Assembly (NCBI GenBank): GCA_001466705.2
Contig: LATX02000235.1
Span: 124,001 to 188,000, forward strand
DNA: 64,000 bases
Source: Moniliophthora roreri
Lineage: Eukaryota; Basidiomycota; Agaricomycetes; Agaricales; Marasmiaceae
Direction of reading: 5' to 3'
Shown: positions 35,454-45,960 of the stretch, piece after piece
Layout: every line of letters begins with the position of its first letter
Position numbering within the stretch: position 1 is the first letter of the stretch
Translations under genes and position numbers: made by a program
The notes under the pieces: model-generated
Told to the model about the DNA's origin: nothing
The model's database searches: none
The model's input: the letters and a program-made list of their open reading frames with translations, nothing else

Positions 35454-35840
35454 TATACGATACGCACCTACCCCATGACTTCTTTGCCCTTCCATACGCG
35501 TCCTTCATGTTCATCTTACGGTCACTTGTCCTGTATTTTCTCTCCCTCCACTATGGTTTTATATGTTCTAGCCTGTCCTACTTTGCGGTCTTTGTTTTCT
35601 GTGTGTTTGCTTTCGATATGCTCTCGGTCAAACGGACCAAGATACATACTGTAATCAGATCATTGCGTTTTAAAAAACTTGAAACAGGTTCTTTCGGTGC
35701 CGAAAACAAAGAGGAACGCAAACTATAACAAGGCCACTCACTGTGAGGTACACCGAGTCTGGAGTATAATAGCAGTAAACTTGATTAGCAAACTCCACAT
35801 CCAAATTCTTCTCGAAATTACTATTGACTCGATCTGGCAT

Positions 35841-37312
35841 TTCAATGCGAGGCCGGGGTTATGGTATCTTAGGTTGTCAATGACGCGGTTGAATCTTGAT
35901 CAGCTCGTGTAGTAAGTTCGTAATATTGTTTAATACCTAAACGTGGGGGTATAAGTCAGCTATTGACTCGTGGATCGTAACTGAATGGATATTTTACCTG
36001 TGGCTGAAGATGACGAACGGCGAAAAACCTAAAAGAATGCTAGAGCGATACCTTCTTTTTATGAGAGTACCGATAACGCATCTGATAGCATTCATATGAC
36101 CCGTCATCAAAGTTAAGTCCACGAAACTCGTGATCCTGGGGCTTCACAACAGTCCGACTGCGTGGAGGAAGAACTCAAAGGAAGAGAAAGTATTCTTCAC
36201 CGGGGATCATGGTGAGAGCAATCTCGATTCTGAGGGCGATCGGCTATCTTTCGTTAGGCCAGCGAAAAATGGAACTTGCATTTATTAAAAGCGAACATTC
36301 ATCGTTAGAATAAACCATCCAAAAACCCAGAGGGTGTGTTTTGTGCTTTAGTTGCATTGCCTTTATCGTTATTTGTAATCACTGGTAGAAGATATGAGGA
36401 AAAGAAAATAATAGGATTACACTAGAACGCACCTCTCGCCCTCCAAGTCTTGTAAGTTTTATCTCAGCTGATCTTCGCCTTCGCCTTAAGATATAATCAT
36501 ATCGCATCCGAGTCTGACGATCTAGATAGTCAATGATTATCGATTATCATCAGCAATTTTTTGCGATTCAACGTCTTTCTAGTCGAGACCAATCCCAAGT
36601 TCCGAAATTCGAGCAGGATACATGTCGATAGTAGCCCTTTCAAGCGTCGGTTTCAAAGAGTCTAAAATGCGAGAGAAGGCGCAGTATTAGAACTTGGAAG
36701 TAATCGGAACGTACCAAGTTTGAGCCCATTCATACGTCTCATCCTAAAGGCAAAGCAACACTTCTCCAATCTTCATACTCAGCTTGAGCGTCGATTTGCA
36801 GGTCGGTGCGAGGTATTCTATTACGGAAAGAAGAAAAAGCTCAGGATACCGGGATCGATGGTGATGGTACAAAGGCAAGAGCTTTCACGCTGGAAACGTG
36901 ACTTTATCCGGGGTTCGAGAGAGATCGGCCTCGACTTGGGATGCTTGTAGTAAAACATACATGGATAATAAGTAAGTGGAGTAAATGGTAGAATAGGTAC
37001 GTAGTTACAAGCCAGAGAAAAAAAGCCCACATTATCGAGATTTAGTAGTGCATTAAGGGGGAATCGAACCCCCGGCGGGTCGAGCTTGCTTGATTCTTCA
37101 CAACCTATGGCAACGACCCAGGTTACCACTACCCCATTAATGCAACGTTATGCAAGCTCCAAAATAAGTTACAGCTCAGTTGACCAGGAGCATTCTGCGG
37201 GATGGTAAGGGGAGTAGCTGCGTGCGAGAAGCATAACCTGGGAAGGCTGACTTGGCATTGTCGCAGATCTTCCGCGAACGTTAAAGCGCATCTTCACCTC
37301 GAAGAGCGCCGG
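35841..37312. repeat. Tandem array, unit 3 (partial)
   Basis: Begins with the F-box remnant (about 35846-35905) after the same junction as unit 2. It continues through the promoter-like block (GCATTCATATGACCCG near 36088) and tRNA-Gly to about 37312, where similarity to unit 1 (about 27990) stops. About one third of a unit. Confidence 0.75.
37049..37143 (-). tRNA. tRNA-Gly (anticodon GCC) with 24-nt intron
   Basis: Same mature sequence and arms as the tRNA at 27708-27798, with anticodon GCC. The intron after position 37 is 24 nt and differs from the 20-nt intron of the other copy. Located in unit 3 of the array. Confidence 0.92.
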
Positions 37313-38663
37313 TTCTAGTCAGAGGTACTGGCGGTAACGATAGGTGGCGCCGGCATTGCAGACGACAGAAGTATTTCTCAATATCACTTCTTTTCTCCCT
37401 CCTTCTCTCTCCCTCTGCCCTTCCCGTAGCGTTGAGATGGACCTAAAGTATAGACTTAAGTAATAGTAGTTGAATAGACGAAAAGAGAATGCACCTAAGC
37501 TGGTAAGAGGAAAAGAACGCGTGTCACAAAGTCACGCGCTCAACGGTAACACCGGAATCGGATGACTCCAGAGTGAGTAGCTCTGGGATTTTCGAGGTCG
37601 GCGAAGACGATGGTGGCGTATGTGAGACTGCTCGACACCATCATTACGGGCTTTTCAATTCCCCACATGTATCAAATCCCCAGGACTAGTGCCTTTTCCT
37701 TAGCCTCTGGAATGACGAGAGGAACAAATTTGTATCTTTTCTGTGTCCTCAGAGGCTGCAGGAAGGCCTGTTTGTGATGGGAATATGCTGGCTTAGGGAT
37801 GAGCGGGAAGGGGTTTACAAGGTCCGGCAAACGACCTGAAGACGGAGTCGGCAAATCTCTTTGACCTCAGAAATGAGTCCAGCGACCCAAAATATGCCAG
37901 AGTGGATCGTCTGGCGAATTTGGGTGCTTGTAGTGGGCGCTAGAGACCGGGTTTGGTGACTGGGGTGGTGCGAATGAGCCATACGATGAAAATAGGGGTG
38001 TCAGCGGGCTTCACTGGCATCTGAATCGGAGCCAGCGATCCGAAAACGGACAGAATGAGATGTCTGGGGTCTTTTGGCGCTGATTATGGACGGTAGCAGA
38101 TGCGAGTTTGCGTTTGCGTTGGTCGGCGTTCATTGGCGTTAGTCGGCACTCCTTAGCGTAGTTGATGGTCCAAGATGAGTTTTGCAGCCTATGGAAATGG
38201 GAAAAAAAAAGTCATAATCAAAAATAAAATGAAATCTTCGAGCACGCACCTTTTAACCTTGCCCACAACCGTTCTTCCACTTTCTTCTACTTCCTCCCAC
38301 GTACATAGAGCTGACATAGATATGTAGTTAGTAAAAGTCAAACGAACAAATGAATACGAACCCATCGGCGACAGTCGTGATGGTAAAATGTCAAGAGATA
38401 CTAGGGTACATGCACAGCCACAATGACGAAAGACCAAGCGCTAAGAAGCGCTTTGAACAGCAACTCCCATCATCAACCGCAAAGCTAGATGGAGAGTACT
38501 ATCTCCAGGTGAGGGTCTAAGGAATTTATACGGCATTCCTCAGCGGTAGATATCCATACATAGACACCATCATTCGTTCCGTACCTTGCATGATAGCTCA
38601 AAGCGCGATGACGTCAGCTGAAGAGCGGACTTCGGAGTTTCAACCTCGGATAGCGACCCCTAA
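37313..38663. other. Spacer with a weak minus-strand gene candidate
   Basis: On the minus strand three exon-like pieces splice in frame between about 38440 and 38030. They include ALCTWEEVEESGRTVVGKV (about 38250-38310) and NADQRKRKLASATVHNQRQK (about 38070-38130), with introns of gtgcgt-type and T-rich 3' ends. No ATG start or family was found. The rest shows nothing recognisable. Confidence 0.3.
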
Positions 38664-41422
38664 ATGCTAGCGCTCTTCCCAATTCGTACCATCGCCGACC
38701 ACGTTTTGGGATTACATGCTCATTCGTCGCAAGTTTGGAACTCCATGGTGGATACTGCATGGAAGCGCTCGTCTCGCTCGTCTCGACTCGATGAGCTTGT
38801 CACGACCATTGCATCAAGTGAAGGCCTCATGAAAGCTGTTGCAGGATCGGACAACACGCAGATATGGGAACCAGAAGTTGAAGTTGGTGAAGCGGCGGTT
38901 GAACCTTCGATCTATGCACATATACGGTCCTTGGGACTCATTCGCGTCTTTCCAACTGTCCCAGGTCCTCCCATGGCACTACATCGGCTTGGTTCCTTTG
39001 GGGACGATCCTGTATTGAGAAAGAGGGTGGATAATATCTTTTGCGGGCGTAATAAGTGCGTTATATCATCTTAACAACTACGGGACGATACTTACTCTGA
39101 TATAGATTCCTTGTGAATACATCAGGAACAGGAAAGACCCGGTTGTTATATGAAGGCCTTTGCAGGAATTGGGGCCTTTATTTCACCTCGATTGTCGACT
39201 CTACACGACTGGGAATGAACGATATTTATCCAATTGTCGAAATGAAGCTCCTTGACGAGCCAGAATTCACCTCTGTGCTATCCTCCTCCGAAACTGAGCC
39301 GGCCGAGCGTTTAGCACGCAATCTCCAGTTGGCTCATAGACATTTCAGCATAATACTCCTGGTTCGTCTGCTCGCTTTGCAGATGTTCATTATGGCAGCT
39401 GTAGCAAACGGAGTTAACGACTCCCAGAAGCAAATCTGGCTCAAGTTGCAGCTCTGTTATCCATTCGAGAGCGTAGACATTCCGTTTGAGAAAATCTACA
39501 CGTCCGTCAAGGCCATGTCTGACAGGGTCATTGAAGATGGAATTGCGGAGACGCTAAAGGAGATCTTTACAATCCAGGATATAGGTCCAGCTTACTTCGT
39601 CCTTGACGAAGCGAATTTCGTTTCGCATGCGCTGCGGGAAGCGTTTCGTGACGATGATGGCAAACACTATTCTGTCATCAAGGTTATGCTGCGAGTATGG
39701 ATAGGACATCTCAAACGACTCCCGCTCACATTTGTAGTCGCTGGCACGGAGATTCCACGAGAGTATTTTGCCGGGGAAGAATGGGCAGATTGGCTATGGA
39801 GCTCCGACACTGGCGCCTTCGACAACAAAGAAGTGCAGAGACAATATGTCACATCTTTTCTTCCGCCTGAAATTGTTTCGACTGAGGATGGACAGCGCCT
39901 GGTCGAACGCAACTGGAAATGGCTGCGAGGCAGGTACGTTTCGTCAAGCTTTGACAGCATGATCTTGCTCTAAGCGCATATTCTAGACACAGATGTACAG
40001 CTTCCTTCATCTCACTTCTCTTGCAGCGCAAGTTTGTGGAGCCCCATCGTCAATTGGACTCATACGTGAAAGCTCTAACAGGGGGCTACTGGCCGTATGA
40101 CAGTACTCTCCATTTTGGCTATGCTCGGTAGACGCCCTTCTATAAAATTGACTTTGAATTCCTCGATGAAGTTGAAGATGAAGGTGAGTAGCGACGTTTT
40201 AGGCGGTCATTGCAGTATATCGACTCAACGCCAGATAAACAGCTTGCATCATGGCTGCATGAAGCGCTGCTTTTCTCTCTGGTCAACCCCTCGGAACGCG
40301 CTGAATTCACACTGGAGGCGATAGGGTTGATTACTGAAAGTTTTGGACGGTTTATAGACCCGGACTGCACAGAGATAACTGTCGATGAGCCAGTTATACT
40401 GGCCGGCGCCGCCAATCATTTCGGCGAAGAACCTCGATCTCTTCTCGGCTTCGATTATTTCTGCGACCATATCCTAGTACCCGATATCGGGAATCAACAT
40501 GTAGCGGCTTACATGTCGTTGTGTATGGCAGCTACGTTTGACGCCGTCGGCGGACGACCCATGGGGGATCTCTTCGTACTTCCGAAATCCTGTCATACGT
40601 GGGCAAGTGCCAGCGCTGAAATATTCTTTCGTAGGATTAAGGGGAAGCGGAAGTCAGAAGTAGCGTTTCGATACTCTCAAGATCTCTCTCAAGAGCTCGT
40701 CACATGGTCATTCGAACCGGACGCAACGGTTACATGGCTGAGATCCCACAAGACCCCATTCTGTATACAGGTTTACAACGAAGTAGTGACGGTGATTTTC
40801 GCTCTCAAAACGTCAAATGGGGAGTATTTCTGGGTATTTTTGTGCATGCTTCGGCCTGCAGACGAGAATCAGGATTTGCTTCAGGCCGCGAAGAAAGCTG
40901 CCTCTTCATTGCATCCACAGAACTTATTTCGGTTCATGGTAACGCACCTAAATGTGTCTTCCGCGTCGACCTATACTGATTCTATCGTTCCAGGGCTCAA
41001 CTTCTACCAATGCCATGATCGACAAGGCTTTGCAAGGTCTTCCTGGCACTTGTCCTGATTTCATTGGCGAATCACGAGTTCTACGTGTCGTCGGCTCCTT
41101 CTCACAGCACATTAGCATATCCTCCCTTCGGTCAGACAAGACCTCTCGTATCACCATCTTGAACACACAACCAATACGCACGGCCACGCAATCCTATCCC
41201 TCGGATGCGTTGATAACGCGCCTCTTATCAAATGCCAATGACAATGATACGCCCAAGAAACGGAAACAGAACAATTTTCTTGAGGACAATGCTAACCGGG
41301 CAGGAAAATGTGTGAAGAAAACTCGTTCTTCTGCTGACAACACGATGAAAAGCACACTGACCCAACCTCGCTCAAAGAAGGGAGCCTCTATCCCCGAAAA
41401 CAAAGTCGCCAATAATGCATAG
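38664..41422 (+). CDS. Crinkler-like P-loop ATPase with a C-terminal nuclease-like domain
   Basis: After a first exon, a 50-nt intron (39056-39105) precedes the Walker A motif NTSGTGKTRLLYEGLCRNWG. Walker B-like hydrophobics plus acid occur at AYFVLDEANFV. A second intron is 39934-39987 and the last 40939-40993. The C-terminal region (about 40560-40900) includes TPFCIQVYNEVVTVIFAL and YFWVFLCMLRP, spaced like the PD-(D/E)XK nuclease domain of fungal Crinkler-type proteins, but the usual acidic residue and Q-x-K are not evident. A Lys-rich tail with PKKRKQNN looks like a nuclear signal. Around 40128-40205 the frame shifts or an intron is missed (an in-frame TAG at 40130-40132). Start uncertain. 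Whether this copy is functional is unclear. Confidence 0.6.
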
Positions 41423-42341
41423 CACGGGCTCCACAACCCAAACTCAGGGCCTTAGGCATTCCAAACGCTTGGCTCGATAGCACGGTCTTGTCATCATACG
41501 TACTACTGTCGCTGTACTTCTATTATACAAACATTTCTTGTTCCCTTTCTGCACGCGAATCTCCAGAAAACAAAGAAGCGGCCCCATTGTGATACGTCAA
41601 GCCATATGGGCGTCCATGAGAACTACACGATATTGAATTGGAGAGGCATAAGCAACGATTTGCCTTTAGATGGATGGCAGAACCCAAGTCTTCCTTTCCC
41701 GACGCGCGCTACCTTATTCATGTGTAGCTGAGGCAGTACTAACATCATCATTTTCCTCGATATTCAGATTCATGCCCCAAGTACCACTGCTGTCGTTTCC
41801 TCCGATGCTATCGCCCGATGAGCTAGCGTCCATCTATGATCATTACCATTACTCTTCCTGTAAGGTTGCACACACAGATTAGAATCACCGTTTCCTATCT
41901 GCTCGCCTCTATTTACCTACATCATCGAGTATATAACGCCGGATTCCTCATGTTGTCGTTTCTTCTCTACTGCCGTCACACATTATTGCCGCTGTCGTGT
42001 TGTCTCGGCCTTTGAGCTCGTCATTCCCTGGGTCCTCAAGCGATACCTCGAATGCGTAACGGAGGATGTAGTGCATGGCTGAAGAACTTGAGGAAAAATT
42101 GCCGAGGAAAAGAACGTATGAGAATATAACTAACTCTCCTGTGCACCGTCGCCACTGCATAGAGTATATCGTAATCGCGAAAGATGTACCTCGAACGAGA
42201 GTGCTCAAATCAGGACAGTCTCCCCCGAAAGCCGTCATGCCGCTTACTCTTTGACACACACATACATATTCTTCATAAGCAGAACTTTCTGTGCTTAATC
42301 ACCATCCGAGTGACCAGGGTATTCCCAAAGATATAAACACG
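41423..42341. other. Intergenic spacer
   Basis: Only short unconvincing frames. A TATATAAC motif at 41930-41937 is about 400 bases before the GST start, too far to be assigned. Confidence 0.35.
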
Positions 42342-43146
42342 ATGTCTACTTATGCATCATACAACCACAGAATGATTACCCTTTACGACATAGGGCCAGT
42401 CGTCGTTGATGGCAAGGAGACAGGTCTCTCACCCATGGTCAGACGAGTTATGTGCGTAGCTCTTCAGCATCACATTTTCCTCAGAATGATCCTGAAACCT
42501 ATCCAGGTACATACTCAACTATAAAGGCATACCCTACAACGTCAAATTTCTCTGTTACGAGGATATCCAACCTACAGCCAAATCTCTCGGAGCAGGTCCG
42601 ACCGGTGTCAGAGCAGACGGCAAAACACCTCGATATACCGTCCCATTTATCACCGACTCGGCAACCTCTCCGCCTACCGCCATATCAGACTCCATAAATG
42701 TCGCCAAATACTTGGAAAACACATACCCAAACACACCCAGGATTCATCCACAAGACACCGAAGCATTTGCAGATGCCATATCTAAAAATTTTGTCCCACT
42801 TTCCCTCATTATAGGCATCCATTCCCGCAAAATCACGCCCCCTGTCTTGATAGAAGGACAGAGGAAAGCGTACGGAGACGGGTTTGTCTCTACTGTTCTT
42901 TCGGCTGAACAAGAGGCGGAAACTTGGCAGCAGGTTAAATCCGCATTTGATGATTTGTACCGTGATGTGGGCGTACAGTCTGAAGAGCTGTCATATGCGG
43001 ATTATGCTCTTGCTGGGTTGTTTTGGTTGGTATGGCTTGTGTTTGGCGAGGATAGTGCCAAGTGGAAGGAGGTGCGTGAGTGGGTAGGAGGAAGAGTCGG
43101 GAGAGTCTTGGAGATAGTAGAGGGGTACAATAGTACACAGGTGTGA
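42342..43146 (+). CDS. Glutathione S-transferase, etherase-like fungal class, copy 2
   Basis: Starts at 42342 (MSTYASYNHRMITLYDIGPV). The intron 42452-42506 (55 nt) splits a Met codon in the same phase and place as in the GST at 22623, then YILNYKGIPYNVKFLCYEDI. Conserved pieces are YTVPFITD, SINVAKYLENTYPNTP and, in the helical domain, ELSYADYALAGLFWLVWLVF. Stop 43144-43146. Same role and class as copy 1, but clearly diverged, so the duplication is old. About 250 residues. Confidence 0.83.
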
Positions 43147-43640
43147 AGTACAATGTCAAACCTGCATAATGTGTTCATCATTCAAAAAATGGACATTGTT
43201 TCCTGGCGTCTCGATGTCCGCAACACTTGTCCAGTTGGTGCGAACAATCAAGTCACCAAACGTAACTATCGTCCCAATTTGTAGCCTCCCCCTGCGGCTC
43301 AAGACATGTGGTAGCATGACCACAGTCTTTTTGGATCTTGTCTCAGTCATTATCCTCCGGTGTAGCGTCGGTATATGCAGGCAGGAAAGGTATAAAATGA
43401 TTGGATTTAGGCTGAAAGCTCTCGCCAGCGAAATTCCATACTGCTCGCAACTCAGCAGCGAGGCTAGAAAAAGCAGTTTTACCTCCTAGCCCCCTAGTAA
43501 AGCGCGACTTGACTGCTCAGTGCCTGAACGTATTCCTGGCCAAAGATTGTTGGTGTGCAGCGATCGTATTTCACTTTAGCTCTGACAAGCTCATTTCCGA
43601 GACTCAATGTCAAAAGATGTATAGTCTTGGTCTTTGAAGT
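43147..43640. other. Spacer before the transposon cluster
   Basis: No gene recognised; short frames only. Confidence 0.3.
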
Positions 43641-43648
43641 GTTGGGGG

Positions 43649-44352
43649 CAAGGGGGTGGCAAGACCTTAATTAGTGTACGAGGTCGAAAAATTTTTTAAG
43701 GCTGAGAGGGGGTAGTACCACCCCCCCTTCCTGCCTTACTGGGTATGTTATTCCCACGCATTTCAAAAAGGGAAATGTCAGCATCACTGCTCGCAGTGGT
43801 TAGAGTCTTCTTGCGGGAGATGACCATGGCTCTCACCTGAATTCCTGCTATCCTTTGCCAAAATGTGCTTCAAACCCTTCTCATCACTTTCAGTGGCCCT
43901 CTATGCAACCCAGCCATGACATCAGCAACAAAGCAGCTGTAGTTTACGAGGATTCGTCTTCTTCTGCCAATTTTTCCTATGGAAGGTATAGATGGGTGGG
44001 AAAGTTGTGGTCTGATAGATCTTGATAGATCATTTTGTTTGGTTCGTTCCGCCGCTTGTTCTCATCATCTGTTAGCCCAGAAAGTTACAATGCCAGAAAA
44101 TGGACTTGTACTTGCCATCCGACCCTGATGGCCCACGTGGCAAGTTGTTAATCAACCTCATGTTGCCTTGAGGTATTGGAACAGTCTCCAGACACTCAAA
44201 ACAACATATTCTACACCATAATACAATACCTTGGAGGATCTAGAGCCTGTTGGAAGCCTATTTCAGGTGAGGTCCAAAATTTTTTTAACGAAGTTCAGAC
44301 CCCCCCCCCCCCCCCTCCTCGGACTGGTAATTCTGATCCTGCCACCCCCTTG
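43649..44352. mobile_element. Non-autonomous TIR element with 8-bp target duplication
   Basis: The left end CAAGGGGGTGGCAAGACC matches, with few changes, the reverse complement of the right end (CAAGGGGGTGGCAGGATC). The similarity continues for about 35 bases through TTAATTAGT-like text to CGAGG. Exact 8-bp direct repeats GTTGGGGG flank it (43641-43648 and 44353-44360). The 704-bp interior has no transposase. Ends and duplication length fit hAT-like or KDZ-type non-autonomous elements. It contains a C17-type homopolymer near 44301-44315. Confidence 0.75.
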
Positions 44353-44930
44353 GTTGGGGGATGTGGTGGATACAGAGGAAGGAGTTGGGAGAGGCTGGGT
44401 ATACGCAGCGGAGTTCGTAGGGCATATGGAGGAGGGTCTAGACAGAGTGTTCCAGCTTCGGCATTGGCTGAGTAACGCTTGCGTTCGTCGGCGATGGAAT
44501 TATCGACCTGATGGTGGGAGGCGCCATAATTCAGGTTCCAGAGGTCTGAAAGATTGGTCGAAAAAGTCGCAATTCGCGAAAGATTGTAAAGGACTCAAGC
44601 ATGTGTATATGCATTTTCTGACAAATTTCAATGACACTAAGGAATCGTTGGCACTTCCACGCTCTAGCGTCATTCACATCCTGAATATCTTGATGCGTAC
44701 AAACAGAAACTTGCAGATGAAATGAGAGGGAACTGACCAAGATCCACAGGTCCATACCTCCCAGTCTTCATCAAAATCTCCCATCTCCAGGTAGCATCAA
44801 AGCAGTACAATCAGTTTCAAGGCCCAACGCGGCGGGAGAGGTTTGTCGAAAGATAATGTGGAAAACAAGAGATAGATTAGCGAGAGGATAATATTTGTAG
44901 AAAGCACTGGTCCCTGTTCGTTATTCCTTC
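44353..44930. other. Spacer between two transposons
   Basis: A plus-strand frame of moderate length runs through (to about 44725), but no motif was recognised and it starts inside the element to its left. Confidence 0.3.
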
Positions 44931-44978
44931 CACCACTCACCTTTGTGTCCCAGTACCCGGAACCGATTAGACGCCATG

Positions 44979-45538
44979 CATCGGTAGGATGACATCACCT
45001 GGCATTTCGGCATGCCATTGGCATGCCACCAGCATTTTGGCCCAAAATGCCGAAGGTAAAAGGCTAGGCCTGGTTTACCGAAATGCCGGTCAGTATTTCT
45101 GGGCTGGAGCCGACCCCAAAAAGGCCAAAAGGCTGGGTGGACCGGGGCCAAAAGGCTAGGTCCGCTGGAGCAGGTAGTCGCATCCAGATGTGGTGAGTCA
45201 TTGGAGCTACACAATTAGGTTATGCTACCATCTGGTGAGTGTATATAGATCCTCTACGAGACAAATCCATCTATGAATCACCTATCACAGAGACAGTTGA
45301 TCAAACATAGTGAGAAGACCATGTGATACCATTACTGGACAAAAATCACCCAGGAGAAAATCTTCTGAGTACACTTACTTACTGTAAGGTCTGGAAGTAG
45401 TGTTACCAGGGCAGTAGGGGTCTTGAAACTAGCAGCAGATGTGTCGCCCTGTGGTCATTCTGGCCTTAACATTTTGAAATGCCGGAAATGCTGTAAATGC
45501 CATAAAAGGCCAAAAGGTGAGTTGTCAATCTACTGATG
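44979..45538. mobile_element. 560-bp TIR element inserted in the KDZ terminal repeat
   Basis: Comparison with the uninterrupted right terminal repeat shows the insertion exactly. Left flank GCCATG, right flank TGATCGGGGTC, against an uninterrupted GCCATGATTGGGGTC-type site, so only TG is duplicated. The ends are inverted repeats with mismatches: CATCGGTAGGATGACATCACC at the left and CATCAGTAGATTGACAACTCACC-like at the right end, reversed. The inside has several GGCCAAAAGGC and TGGCATGCC-like words. No coding capacity. Confidence 0.65.
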
Positions 45539-45960
45539 TGATCGGGGTCTGACGCGGCATCAGAAGAGACGGAAATAGTGGGCAAATGCCTGCACTTCTC
45601 TGCCCCTTCCATTTGCACTCTGCTGCACCTCCTAGACCACCCTTCATCGACACCCAAGTCCTCAAGGCCCACCTGTCAGAGCTCCTTCCTGGTGCTCGTG
45701 ACTCATCACCGGTCTCAGCTTCCCAACACTCCTTGGTCAACATTCCCACCACAGTCAGGCGCTGTTCAGAGTCGTCACGGAGTTGTCGTCGTCACTGGTG
45801 AAACGAAAGGTACACTTCCTTTTCCCTCTTTTGTTTGAACATATCTGATTAATACTCACCCTTGTAGCTATAGTGATTATCCACTGTATTTATATTGCTT
45901 ACAATAATACACATTTTGCCTCTCTACTTTCTTGTATTCCCAACTTTGAAGCCAACAACC

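Larger units (their letters stand above)
31681..35840. repeat. Tandem array, unit 2
   Basis: Second unit, about 4160 bp. It starts with the F-box remnant (31681-31735, about 20 codons equivalent), joined to sequence that ends unit 1. The same junction is reused between units 2 and 3, which shows tandem duplication. It lacks the tRNA-Gly segment (the join lies near 32630) and has a replaced stretch at about 34145-34865. The transcript candidate and the membrane-protein gene are present. Confidence 0.8.

Noticed and set aside
44231..44725. 164-codon plus-strand frame
   Set aside because: It runs out of the non-autonomous element and through a C homopolymer; no motif or consistent coding pattern.
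45541..45838. Frames with TPKSSRPTCQSS-like text as a coding exon
   Set aside because: The same sequence is the inverted terminal repeat at the right end (60733-61034 and its duplicate), so it is better explained as element ends.
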